Shown here: positions 1 through 7,372 of the stretch, in pieces | Numbering within the stretch: position 1 is the stretch's first letter | How the letters are laid out: the number at the start of each line of letters is the position of its first letter | Program-made: the position numbers and the translations under genes | The notes under the pieces: generated by a model | Database searches by the model: none | The model's input: only the letters and a program-made list of their open reading frames with translations | Told to the model about the DNA's origin: nothing | Assembly: GCA_017555845.1 (NCBI GenBank) | Contig: JAFZFO010000024.1 | Coordinates: 1 to 41,181, forward strand | Direction of reading: 5' to 3' | From: Bacteroidaceae bacterium | GTDB lineage: Bacteria; Bacteroidota; Bacteroidia; Bacteroidales; Bacteroidaceae | Length of the DNA stretch: 41,181 nt

Positions 1-93
1 ACCATAATTGGTATGAACATAATTGATGGAATAACCATCTTCAAGCATATGCATATATTTTAGCAATGCTGAATAATCGTGTTTTTTACGCAT
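1..93 (-). CDS. Transposase orfA N-terminus, helix-turn-helix (partial, runs off the window)
   Basis: Translating the minus strand from the ATG at 93 gives 31 residues before the window ends. It starts MRKKHDYSALLKYMHMLEDG and continues YSINYVHTNYG. The basic start followed by an amphipathic helix and a 'GYSINYV..NYG' turn fits the N-terminal helix-turn-helix of IS3-family OrfA proteins, which bind the element's ends. Family assignment rests on this short stretch and the nearby IS-like end, so it is an inference. No Shine-Dalgarno sequence is evident. The rest of orfA and orfB would lie outside the window. Confidence 0.5.
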   Translation of the reverse strand, partial: MRKKHDYSALLKYMHMLEDGYSINYVHTNYG

Positions 94-98
94 AAATA

Positions 99-132
99 AA
101 CCCCAAAAGTTTTTTGTCTAACTTTTGGGGTT
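99..132. repeat. 13-bp perfect hairpin inside the IS end
   Basis: AACCCCAAAAGTT (99-111) pairs perfectly with AACTTTTGGGGTT (120-132) around an 8-base loop. It lies between the EF-G2 stop codon and the transposase start and has no U-tract on either side, so it is not a standard intrinsic terminator. In several IS families similar structures stop outside transcripts from driving transposase translation; that role is inferred here. Confidence 0.7.
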
Positions 133-177
133 CACTTCAAATTCCTGCCCTTTATCATTAAAGTCTATATTATGGAA

Positions 178-2331
178 TTATTCCTCATCCTTGACTGCCA
201 ACTCCTCAACAAGCTTGTTCTGAACATCGCCTGGAACAAGTTCGTATGAAGAAGGCGACATGATGAACGATGCACGACCACCGGTGAGCGAACTGAGGGT
301 TGTTGAGTATGAAGCCATCTCCTTCAAAGGAACCTTGGCAACGAGTTTCTCATAACCGTTCTCACTCTCCATACCCATAATCATACCGCGACGACCCTGG
401 ATATCGCTCATTACATCACCCATCTTGTCCGATGGAACGAATACCTCTACATCATATACAGGCTCCAGAACCTTTGGACCTGCCTCACGGAACGCTGCGC
501 TGAAGGCGTTGCGGCCTGCAAGCATGAACGAGAGTTCGTTAGAGTCAACCGGGTGCATCTTACCGTCATAAACGATAACGCGTACGTCACGTGCATAAGA
601 ACCTGTAAGCGGACCGCGCTCCATACGCTCCATGACACCCTTGAGGATAGCAGGCATAAAGCGTGCATCAATGCTACCACCTACGATACTATTCACAAAT
701 ACCAGCTTGCCACCCCAATCGAGTGTAACCTCCTCGGTAGCCTTGGCGTTGATTTTGAACTCCTGACCGCCAAAACGGTAAACATCCTGCAATGGCTTGC
801 CATCCTCGTATGGCTCAACAATCATATGAACCTCACCGAACTGACCGGCACCACCCGACTGTTTCTTGTGACGATAGTCGGCACGCGCAGCCTTTGTAAT
901 GGTTTCGCGATAAGGAATCTTTGGCTCCTCATACTTCACCATCACCTTCTCGACGTGCTCAAGACGCCATTTCAAAGTACGCAAGTGGAACTCACCCTGA
1001 CCATGTACGATTGTCTGGCGAAGCTCCTTAGACTGCTCAACACGCCATGTAGGATCCTCCTCGTGCATGCGGTTTACAATCTGCATCATCTTCTCAATCT
1101 CAGACTCGTTAACAGGCTTGATGGCACGTGAATATTTAGAAGCCGGATACTTAACAAGAGCGAACTTGTGTGTGCAATCCTTAGCATTGAGTGTATTACC
1201 GATCTTGATATCCTTCAGTTTCACTGTACAGCCCAAGTCACCGGCCTTCAACTCCTCGACAGCCACACGGTTTGCACCTGCGCTGCAGAACAGCTGGGCG
1301 ATGCGTTCCTTTGAACCACGGTCGGCATTTACCAAGTCGTCGCCGGCTTTCAATGTACCGCTCATCACCTTGAAGTAGTTGACCTCACCGATGTGTGGCT
1401 CAACAGATGTCTTGTAGAAGAAGATTGATGTTGGAGCCTCGCTGTTGTAAGGAACAGTCTCACCATCGGCGTCAACCGGCTGTGGCATATCATCAATCTC
1501 AGGAGCCACATTTGCAAGGAACTCGAGCAGACGGCCCACAGCAACATCGGTTGCAGCAGAGCAGCAGAGCACCGGATAAACGCTGTCGGTCTCAAGACCA
1601 AGACGTGCACCCTTGCGGATCTCGTCAGTTGTCAACTCCTCTGTCTCAAAGAACTTGTCCATCAAGCCCTCTTCGTTCTCGGCAGCCTTCTCAACAAGCT
1701 CCATGTGGAGAGCCTTTGCCTTCTCATACTCGCTGTCGGGAATATCCTCAACAAGTGGTGGCTGACCCTCGCCGGTGTAGGTAAGCTTCTTCATCAACAG
1801 AACGTCAATGATTGTGCTGAAACCAGGACCTGCATTCAATGGATACTGCACAGGAACAACCTTTGAGCCGTAGATTGACTGCAACTGCTCAATGATGGTA
1901 TCATAGTCACACTTCTCGTTGTCGACCTGGTTAACCACGAACATCATTGGCTTCTTCATTTTCTTTACATAGCGGTAGCAGTTCTGTGTACCCACCTCAA
2001 CACCATACTGGCCATTGATGACCATCATAGCCAGGTCGGCAACAGTCATGGCGCTCACCATACTGCCTGCAAAGTCGTCAGAACCCGGACAATCGATAAG
2101 GTTCAGTTTCTTGCCGGCCTGCTCAATCTGGAATACAGTTGAAAACACCGAATAGCCATACTCCTGCTCTACAGGAAAGTAGTCACTAACGGTGTTCTTT
2201 GCCTCAATTGTACCTCTACGTTTAATGATTCCACCCTCATAGAGCATAGCCTCTGTGAGAGTGGTTTTTCCAGAGCCGGAACATCCTACGATCGCAATGT
2301 TCTTGATTTCGTTAGTCTGATAAGTTTTCAT
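178..2331 (-). CDS. fusA2: Elongation factor G paralogue EF-G2 with altered GTPase motifs
   Basis: The 717-residue protein has the full EF-G layout: G domain, domain II, and domains III-V, including the C-terminal GRRG segment of domain V. EF-G moves tRNAs and mRNA through the ribosome. The nucleotide-binding motifs are unusual. G1 is GCSGSGKTT (16-24) instead of the usual AHIDAGKTT type. G3 is DCPGSDDF (80-87) instead of DTPGHVDF, so the catalytic histidine is Ser84. G4 is NQVD (134-137) instead of NKxD, and the switch I RGITI segment is YGYSV. This matches the EF-G2 paralogue of Bacteroides thetaiotaomicron, reported to support translation without GTP hydrolysis and to be induced during carbon limitation. 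Loss of GTPase activity here is inferred from the motifs. A promoter and a leader of about 130 bases precede it; an IS end lies directly downstream. Confidence 0.93.
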   Translation of the reverse strand: MKTYQTNEIKNIAIVGCSGSGKTTLTEAMLYEGGIIKRRGTIEAKNTVSDYFPVEQEYGYSVFSTVFQIEQAGKKLNLIDCPGSDDFAGSMVSAMTVADLAMMVINGQYGVEVGTQNCYRYVKKMKKPMMFVVNQVDNEKCDYDTIIEQLQSIYGSKVVPVQYPLNAGPGFSTIIDVLLMKKLTYTGEGQPPLVEDIPDSEYEKAKALHMELVEKAAENEEGLMDKFFETEELTTDEIRKGARLGLETDSVYPVLCCSAATDVAVGRLLEFLANVAPEIDDMPQPVDADGETVPYNSEAPTSIFFYKTSVEPHIGEVNYFKVMSGTLKAGDDLVNADRGSKERIAQLFCSAGANRVAVEELKAGDLGCTVKLKDIKIGNTLNAKDCTHKFALVKYPASKYSRAIKPVNESEIEKMMQIVNRMHEEDPTWRVEQSKELRQTIVHGQGEFHLRTLKWRLEHVEKVMVKYEEPKIPYRETITKAARADYRHKKQSGGAGQFGEVHMIVEPYEDGKPLQDVYRFGGQEFKINAKATEEVTLDWGGKLVFVNSIVGGSIDARFMPAILKGVMERMERGPLTGSYARDVRVIVYDGKMHPVDSNELSFMLAGRNAFSAAFREAGPKVLEPVYDVEVFVPSDKMGDVMSDIQGRRGMIMGMESENGYEKLVAKVPLKEMASYSTTLSSLTGGRASFIMSPSSYELVPGDVQNKLVEELAVKDEE

Positions 2332-2351
2332 ATTATTTTTTGTTTTTGTTT

Positions 2352-2513
2352 ATGGAATGAGAATGGGGTTAAAACAAATAATCTTCATCATTCTGAATAG
2401 TTTTTATTCACCTTGCGCCCTTAACTCCATCCCAAAAGGTTAGTTAGTTAGTTTTTTTAAATGTGCTGGCAATGTAGGAATTTTTCGAAACAAAAGCAAA
2501 TAGAATGAGAATG
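2352..2513. repeat. 14-base near-identical direct repeat flanking the fusA2 leader
   Basis: ATGGAATGAGAATG (2352-2365) and ATAGAATGAGAATG (2500-2513) differ at one base and lie 148 bases apart. One copy sits just upstream of the fusA2 -33 box and the other close to the start codon. A GTTA-type run (TTAGTTAGTTAGTT, 2440-2453) lies between them. No function is known to me. Confidence 0.5.
2470..2500 (-). promoter_or_regulatory. Probable fusA2 promoter (TTTG-N20-TACATTG)
   Basis: On the minus strand TTTG (2500-2497) is followed after exactly 20 bases by TACATTG (2476-2470), close to the Bacteroidota -33/-7 consensus. Transcription would start near 2463 and give a leader of about 130 bases before the ATG at 2331. 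The -7 box is imperfect, as is common for activated promoters. Confidence 0.5.
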
Positions 2514-2538
2514 TTTTTTAGAAAAGAGATAAAAAAAG

Positions 2539-2546
2539 TAACTTCG
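2539..2546 (+). promoter_or_regulatory. Possible -7 element for hemW (TAACTTCG)
   Basis: TAACTTCG lies 27 bases before the hemW ATG and matches TAnnTTTG except for the TTCG variant seen repeatedly in this window. The -33 position holds a T-run rather than a clean TTTG. Confidence 0.4.
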
Positions 2547-2573
2547 CAACATATTTTTAACACATTGTGACAA

Positions 2574-3701
2574 ATGGCCGGCATTTATATACACATCCCG
2601 TTCTGCAAGCAGCGCTGCACGTACTGCGCATTCTACTCCACTACCTTATATAATATAAGGGAAAGATACGTGAAAGCACTATGCCAGGAACTTGTCATGC
2701 GCAAGGAGTATGCCGGGAGCGAAACAGTAGAGACCATATACCTTGGCGGCGGAACACCCTCAACCCTTTCCATGGAACAGCTTAAAATGATATGCGACAC
2801 CATATATGCCACATACCACATATCACAGGCGCCCGAAGTGACAATCGAGTGCAACCCAGACGACCTTACACCCGAGTTCCTTGCCCAATTGAAGGAACTG
2901 CCATTCAACAGAATAAGCATGGGCGTACAGAGCTTCAACGACACACAACTGAAGCGCCTTGGACGTCGTCACAATGCCGACAAGGCATGCCAGGCCGTAA
3001 AGAATGCCCGCGATGCCGGCTATGACAACATAAGCATTGACCTCATCTTTGCCTTGCCCGGTTCAACCATTACCGAATGGGAGCACGACCTTGACTGCGC
3101 CATAGCACTGCAGCCCAACCACATCTCGGCCTACAACCTGACTTATGAAGAGGGCACGCCGATGCATCGTGCCCTTGAACGCGGCGATTTTGCCGAGCTG
3201 AGCGAAGAGGAGAACATCGAACAGTTCCAGATGCTCATTGCCAAACTGAAAGAAGCAGGCTACCGTCACTACGAAATATCAAACTTTGCAAAGCCAGGAT
3301 GCGAGAGCCGCCACAACAGCAGCTATTGGAACGACACGCCATACATTGGCTGCGGCGCAGCCGCCCACTCCTACAACGGCACGTCGCGCCAGTGGAACAT
3401 TGCCGACATTCAGGAATATATAAAAGGAATGGAGAGCGGAGAGCACAATTTTGAGATTGAACAGCTTACCGAGGAGGAACGCTACAACGACACCATACTC
3501 ACCCGCCTGCGCACCGCCGACGGCCTGCCGCTTGAGTGGATGAAGGAGAAATTCTGCGACAGGCTGAACCGCCATATGCAACGCGCGGCTGAAAAGGAGA
3601 TAGCGCTTGGCAACCTCAAAGAGGAGAACGGCAGCCTTTCACTAACCGAGAAAGGCATATTCATCAGCGATGCAGTGATAAGGGAATTGATTTATATATA
3701 A
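2574..3701 (+). CDS. hemW: HemW-type radical SAM protein (coproporphyrinogen III oxidase-like)
   Basis: The 375-residue length and N-terminus MAGIYIHIPFCKQRCTYCAF are typical of HemW. The radical-SAM cluster ligands are C11, C15 and C18, followed by F20 where true HemN enzymes have a fourth cysteine. The SAM-binding GGGTPS motif is at 58-63. HemW proteins bind heme and are thought to deliver it to acceptor proteins; they lack proven coproporphyrinogen dehydrogenase activity although many databases name them so. The ATG at 2574 is chosen because it gives the canonical N-terminus directly. The gene diverges from fusA2 and ends at a strong hairpin shared with the convergent regulator gene. Confidence 0.93.
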   Translation: MAGIYIHIPFCKQRCTYCAFYSTTLYNIRERYVKALCQELVMRKEYAGSETVETIYLGGGTPSTLSMEQLKMICDTIYATYHISQAPEVTIECNPDDLTPEFLAQLKELPFNRISMGVQSFNDTQLKRLGRRHNADKACQAVKNARDAGYDNISIDLIFALPGSTITEWEHDLDCAIALQPNHISAYNLTYEEGTPMHRALERGDFAELSEEENIEQFQMLIAKLKEAGYRHYEISNFAKPGCESRHNSSYWNDTPYIGCGAAAHSYNGTSRQWNIADIQEYIKGMESGEHNFEIEQLTEEERYNDTILTRLRTADGLPLEWMKEKFCDRLNRHMQRAAEKEIALGNLKEENGSLSLTEKGIFISDAVIRELIYI

Positions 3702-3702
3702 C

Positions 3703-3735
3703 ACAAGAATCGCAGCAAACCGCTGCGATTCTTGT
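3703..3735. terminator. Bidirectional hairpin between hemW and the winged-helix gene
   Basis: ACAAGAATCGCAGC (3703-3716) pairs perfectly over 14 bases with GCTGCGATTCTTGT (3722-3735) around a 5-base loop. It lies between two convergent stop codons. U-tracts are poor on both sides, so termination strength is uncertain. Confidence 0.75.
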
Positions 3736-3737
3736 TA

Positions 3738-4028
3738 TCATATTCTATCGCCCAAATAACTCTTCAATGCCATTACATACTCCTCAAAAGCCGAAATTCC
3801 TTCAGGCGTTATTGAGCAAGTCGTATGAGGTTTCTTCCCTTTAAACCCCTTTACAACCGTTATATACCCGGCTTTCTGCAATTTATCCAGTTGTACGCTC
3901 AGGTTGCCTGCAGTTGCATTTGTCCGCTCCTTGATGTACACAAAATCGGCACTCTCTACAGTCATCAACAAAGAGACAACTGCAAGACGAAGTTCGGAAT
4001 GCAACAACGGATTAAGTTCTTTAAACAT
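3738..4028 (-). CDS. Small winged-helix transcriptional regulator (HTH_34/ArsR-MarR-like)
   Basis: This 96-residue protein is a lone winged-helix domain: a helical start (FKELNPLLHSELRLAVVSLL), a recognition-helix region TNATAGNLSVQLDKLQKAGY, a wing with KGFKGKKPHTTCSIT, and a C-terminal helix. Such single-domain regulators in Bacteroidota (winged-helix DNA-binding family PF13601) are usually encoded with a membrane protein, as here. The ATG at 4028 is preferred over upstream options because it gives the family start MFKELNPLLHSELR and overlaps the preceding stop codon. The start of this gene and the stop of the membrane-protein gene overlap by 8 bases, which suggests translational coupling. 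The signal sensed and the targets are unknown; autoregulation is likely but inferred. Confidence 0.85.
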   Translation of the reverse strand: MFKELNPLLHSELRLAVVSLLMTVESADFVYIKERTNATAGNLSVQLDKLQKAGYITVVKGFKGKKPHTTCSITPEGISAFEEYVMALKSYLGDRI

Positions 4029-4626
4029 TTTTCTTACGGTTAAGGATATGACCCGGAACAACAAGCAACATGAATATTATCACTGCAAAGATAATACATT
4101 CTATCAAATAAAGTCCACCATAAGCAACATCTTGGAGTGTAAGGAAACGCACGTAAACAAACTTTGCAACGGCAAATGTCACCGGCGAGATTATAGCAAC
4201 CACGCCTATTCTCTTTACAATCTTGTCCTTGATGACTACGACTGTCACGTAAGTACCCACTCCCATCAATACGACAATCGTAGAAAAGACACTGATACCG
4301 AACCCGCAATAGAAAGGAATAAACACCGATGCAATACCAATACCGGTCCACACGGCGCCCACACAACGGTCTATGTAGTTCACTGCACCGCTATCCCGCC
4401 TGTTCAACCAAAGCATAAGCGGCCATCCAATCAAAGGTATAGCACCCCACAACAATAGATATGGCATAAAATCATCAACGTTGGCAACAATCAATGCTTG
4501 GATAATAGCAACAACAACAGTTGTATAGCCCCAAACAAGAAAAGGTGTTCCTAAATCCCTACTCATTCGTGCACGGGAATCATTTATCATCGAAGTGATG
4601 AGTTGAAGACTCTCGGCCTCATTCAT
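4021..4626 (-). CDS. Multi-pass membrane protein paired with the winged-helix regulator
   Basis: The protein of about 201 residues starts with a short cytoplasmic helix (MNEAESLQLITSMINDSRAR) and then has about six hydrophobic segments, roughly at 28-47, 54-74, 90-108, 110-130, 138-157 and 170-192, ending in the basic tail NRKKNV. I recognise no catalytic motif. Proteins of this plan are commonly found beside small winged-helix regulators in Bacteroidota, but their role is not established. The ATG at 4626 is chosen because GAAGAAAG lies just upstream; the ATG at 4641 (five residues more) is an alternative. The gene is translated first and overlaps the regulator gene. Confidence 0.75.
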   Translation of the reverse strand: MNEAESLQLITSMINDSRARMSRDLGTPFLVWGYTTVVVAIIQALIVANVDDFMPYLLLWGAIPLIGWPLMLWLNRRDSGAVNYIDRCVGAVWTGIGIASVFIPFYCGFGISVFSTIVVLMGVGTYVTVVVIKDKIVKRIGVVAIISPVTFAVAKFVYVRFLTLQDVAYGGLYLIECIIFAVIIFMLLVVPGHILNRKKNV

Positions 4627-4683
4627 TTTTCTTTCTTCCATAACAATAATTTTATCAGTAAAACACAAAACGGATATCCACAA

Positions 4684-4691
4684 CAAATATA
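4684..4691 (-). promoter_or_regulatory. -7 element for the membrane protein/regulator operon
   Basis: TATATTTG on the minus strand (4691-4684) is a perfect TAnnTTTG box about 50 bases upstream of the start. No clean TTTG is visible at -33. Confidence 0.45.
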
Positions 4692-4757
4692 AAGTAGTTT
4701 ATTTTATAAACCTAATGTTTTTTTAATTATTTTGCAGGAGATTAGAAAATAGGATAC

Positions 4758-4792
4758 AAAAAAATCGGAGTGCCCCGATTGGGACACTCCGA
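4758..4792 (-). terminator. Intrinsic terminator of glmM
   Basis: On the minus strand TCGGAGTG (4792-4785) and its partner CACTCCGA (4772-4765) form an 8-bp stem, extended by CCC/GGG after one mismatch, and seven T residues (4764-4758) follow. It lies 21 bases past the glmM stop. Confidence 0.85.
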
Positions 4793-4813
4793 CAATATAA
4801 ATTGTAATCTCAA

Positions 4814-6202
4814 TTACATCAAGCTGTTTGCAAGTGCAAGAATCTCTTCACCGATTGCATCGGCAGCCTCCTGAGTAGGGCCCTCTGAATAGATGCGGAT
4901 GATTGGCTCGGTGTTGCTCTTGCGCAAGTGAACCCATGTCTCGGGGAAGTCGAGCTTCACACCATCAACGGTATTGATCTCTGCCTTGCCTGCGTATGTA
5001 GCCTTAATCTTCTCAAGGATAGCATCAACATCGCAACCTGGCTTCAGGTCGATGCGGTTCTTACCCATGAAGTATGCAGGATATGTTGCACGGAGTTCGC
5101 TTACAGTCTTCTTCTCGTGAGCAAGGTGGCTCAAGAACAAGCAGATACCCACCAAAGCGTCGCGGCCGGCGTGGCAAGCAGGATAGATGACACCGCCGTT
5201 ACCCTCACCACCGATGATGGCGTTTGTCTCACGCATCTTTGTAACAACATTAACCTCACCTACTGCTGAAGCTGTGTATGTGCAGCCATGAGCGTTAGTA
5301 ACATCGCGGAGCGCGCGTGTTGAACTGAGATTTGAAACAGTATTACCTGGAGTGTGCTTCAATACATAGTCGGCAACAGTAACGAGTGTGTACTCCTCGC
5401 CATACATCTCACCGTTCTCGCAGATGATAGCCAAACGGTCAACGTCCGGGTCAACAACAAATGCAACATCGTTGCCACCCTTTGCCATCAAGCCCATGAT
5501 ATCGCCCAAGTTCTTTGCAAGAGGCTCTGGATTGTGCTGGAAGTCACCTGTTGGCTCGCAGTAGAGCTTGTCAACCTTTGTGATACCCAACTTCTCGAAA
5601 AGCTTTGGAAGGATAACACCACCAACTGAGTTCACGCAGTCAATAGCAACCTTGAAACCGGCAGCCTTGATAGCCTCAACATCAACAAGAGGCAAAGCGA
5701 GAACAGCCTCGATATGCTTGTCATCATAAGACTCATCAAGACGGTACTTGCCAAGTGTCTCAACATCAGCATAGTCGAACTCCTCGGCAGCAGCAATGCG
5801 GAGAACCTCCTGACCCTCGGCAGCATTCAGGAACTCGCCCTTCTCATTGAGAAGCTTGAGAGCGTTCCACTGGCGTGGGTTGTGGCTTGCTGTAAGAATG
5901 ATACCACCGCAAGCATCCTCCATGGTAACAGCGACCTCGGTAGTTGGAGTTGAAGCCAGACCTATGTCAACTACATCGAATCCCATACCCATGAGAGTAC
6001 CGCAAACGATTTTGTTTACCATATCGCCCGAAAGACGAGCATCACGGCCTACAACAATCTTGTTGCTTGTCTTTGTAGTTGTCTTACGTATCAGCGCTGC
6101 ATACGCCGATGTCAATTTCACAACATCAAGAGGAGTCAAACCTTCGTCGGCACGGCCACCGATGGTACCTCTAATTCCTGAAATAGATTTAATAAGTGTC
6201 AT
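4814..6202 (-). CDS. glmM: Phosphoglucosamine mutase (GlmM-type alpha-D-phosphohexomutase)
   Basis: The enzyme interconverts glucosamine 6-phosphate and glucosamine 1-phosphate, supplying UDP-GlcNAc for peptidoglycan and lipid A. All four active-site elements are visible in 462 residues: the phosphoserine loop TASHNP with catalytic Ser106, the Mg2+ loop DPDVDR (251-256), the sugar-binding loop GEGNGG (332-337), and the phosphate-binding loop RKSNTEP (427-433). The length agrees with Bacteroidales proteins annotated as GlmM or phosphomannomutase; substrate choice between glucosamine and mannose phosphate cannot be settled from motifs alone. It lies 18 bases after the DUF4827 lipoprotein gene, with which it probably shares a transcript, and ends at a clear intrinsic terminator. 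Confidence 0.9.
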   Translation of the reverse strand: MTLIKSISGIRGTIGGRADEGLTPLDVVKLTSAYAALIRKTTTKTSNKIVVGRDARLSGDMVNKIVCGTLMGMGFDVVDIGLASTPTTEVAVTMEDACGGIILTASHNPRQWNALKLLNEKGEFLNAAEGQEVLRIAAAEEFDYADVETLGKYRLDESYDDKHIEAVLALPLVDVEAIKAAGFKVAIDCVNSVGGVILPKLFEKLGITKVDKLYCEPTGDFQHNPEPLAKNLGDIMGLMAKGGNDVAFVVDPDVDRLAIICENGEMYGEEYTLVTVADYVLKHTPGNTVSNLSSTRALRDVTNAHGCTYTASAVGEVNVVTKMRETNAIIGGEGNGGVIYPACHAGRDALVGICLFLSHLAHEKKTVSELRATYPAYFMGKNRIDLKPGCDVDAILEKIKATYAGKAEINTVDGVKLDFPETWVHLRKSNTEPIIRIYSEGPTQEAADAIGEEILALANSLM

Positions 6203-6220
6203 TTATTGTTGGTTTAAAAG

Positions 6221-6877
6221 TTATTCTGGTATAATTACCGACACACTTGGTTGGAATGATATCTGGTAGTGACAAGGATATACATACGTTGCCGCATTGG
6301 ATGTACCCTTTGTGTGCGGAACAATTATATTTACCTTGGCAAGATTACTCTGCTTGCGTGTAAAGGTAAGAAAACGCAGCGGAACCAGCCAACCGGTTGG
6401 AACAGAACTGCCGTATATGGAGTTCATTACTCCCGAGGTAAATGTAGCTGTATATGAACCGCTGTTATTTGTCACTCGCATCTCATCGGCATCGGCGGCA
6501 TAGAGATTACCGCTCAAAGTATCGCCATCCTGGATATTATACTCATAATAACGGATAAGCAGGTCGACATTGTCGCCATCGTTTATACCGTACGCTGCAG
6601 GATCCTTCTTCTTGGGATTGTTCACAATCTGCATATAGACATCATCCACCAGCACATATTCGTTTTTAGTCATGTCTGTAGTGGAATCATTTGCAACAAA
6701 GTCCTCCCACAAGATAACATTTATATTTTTCTCGCTGATATATGCAGCAACAGCATCACGTTCCTTCTCCTTCATCTCGGAATATGTAACGGTATCATCA
6801 CACGATGTAAAGCACACCGCCATAATCAAAAGGAGAAGCAAACTGTTCAATTTATTCTTCAACATACTGATTTTCAA
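6221..6877 (-). CDS. DUF4827-type lipoprotein
   Basis: The 218-residue protein has a lipoprotein signal: a hydrophobic stretch LLLLLIMAVCFTSC, with Cys26 as the likely lipidated residue. The rest resembles the DUF4827 family, which is found in Bacteroidota and appears related to FKBP-like folds; I assign the family from memory of its 'TYSEMKEKERDAVAAYI' start and its position beside glmM. No catalytic residues can be named. Two starts are possible, ATG at 6877 and ATG at 6865; neither has a good ribosome binding site. A TATCTTCG box lies about 43 bases upstream. It probably heads an operon with glmM and should be anchored in the outer or inner membrane facing the periplasm. Confidence 0.8.
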   Translation of the reverse strand: MKISMLKNKLNSLLLLLIMAVCFTSCDDTVTYSEMKEKERDAVAAYISEKNINVILWEDFVANDSTTDMTKNEYVLVDDVYMQIVNNPKKKDPAAYGINDGDNVDLLIRYYEYNIQDGDTLSGNLYAADADEMRVTNNSGSYTATFTSGVMNSIYGSSVPTGWLVPLRFLTFTRKQSNLAKVNIIVPHTKGTSNAATYVYPCHYQISFQPSVSVIIPE

Positions 6878-6919
6878 TATTCACCGACACAGTCGGACTT
6901 TCAAAAATACAACTTTTTG

Positions 6920-6927
6920 CGAAGATA
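6920..6927 (-). promoter_or_regulatory. -7 element for the DUF4827 gene and glmM
   Basis: TATCTTCG (6927-6920, minus strand) matches the TTCG form of the Bacteroidota -7 box. The sequence upstream is T-rich but holds no well-spaced TTTG. Confidence 0.4.
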
Positions 6928-7005
6928 CAAAAACTATAGCAAAAAAAGCTGTTGTCACATGTCAAATAATCATAAAACAGCATTTTTCTGCCACAAAATT
7001 TTTCA

Positions 7006-7335
7006 TTACTTGCCCATTTCCTTTTTTCTAATCCTTTTTGATTCCCAGTAAAGGCGTTTTGCTTCCTTAACCTTTTCGAATTGCTGCACAGCCGTCCTGT
7101 CGCCAGCCGCAACTTTCTGTTCCAATTCGGCAAATTCAGCCGAATATTCATGCAACAAACGGGAATATTCAGCATTGAGTTCACGCTCAACCTGGCGGAG
7201 CGCCACTTTATCATCAGCCGACTGAATCTTTTCGGCTGCATCCTCATACATTGCAATTGTCTTGTCATAGACATTTTTTTCACAACTTGAAAAGAAGAAA
7301 GCTGCCGCCAATATGAATAAAATCTTTCTCATCAT
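7006..7335 (-). CDS. Small helical lipoprotein of unknown function
   Basis: The 109-residue product starts MMRKILFILAAAFFFSSC, a signal peptide ending in a lipobox cysteine at residue 18. The mature part is charged and strongly helical, with a long heptad-like stretch (VALRQVERELNAEYSRLLHE, then AEFAELEQKVAAG) suggesting a coiled coil. It ends in a very basic tail (ESKRIRKKEMGK). I do not recognise a family. It lies 37 bases after nrnA on the same strand and may be co-transcribed. The ATG at 7332 is an equally possible start. Confidence 0.75.
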   Translation of the reverse strand: MMRKILFILAAAFFFSSCEKNVYDKTIAMYEDAAEKIQSADDKVALRQVERELNAEYSRLLHEYSAEFAELEQKVAAGDRTAVQQFEKVKEAKRLYWESKRIRKKEMGK

Positions 7336-7372
7336 AGTCAAAACAAATAAAATTTATAATTCCTTTAATAAA

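Larger units (their letters stand above)
1..139 (-). mobile_element. End of an IS3-family-like insertion sequence (partial)
   Basis: The minus strand from 139 inward reads TGAAGTGAACCCCAAAAGTT, which resembles the terminal inverted repeats of IS150-subgroup IS3 elements (recalled pattern CTGACCCCAAAAGTTAGAC). A short basic reading frame with helix-turn-helix character begins 46 bases inside that end. Only one end is in the window, so the second repeat and target duplication cannot be checked. The element ends about 38 bases beyond the stop codon of the EF-G2 gene and its transposase is read in the same direction. Confidence 0.55.

Noticed and set aside
2561..2576. A CRP-like site (CACATTGTGA) between hemW and fusA2
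   Set aside because: Only a 9-base palindrome and one TGTGA half-site are present, with no TCACA partner at six bases; it is too short to call an operator, though the position upstream of a starvation gene is suggestive.
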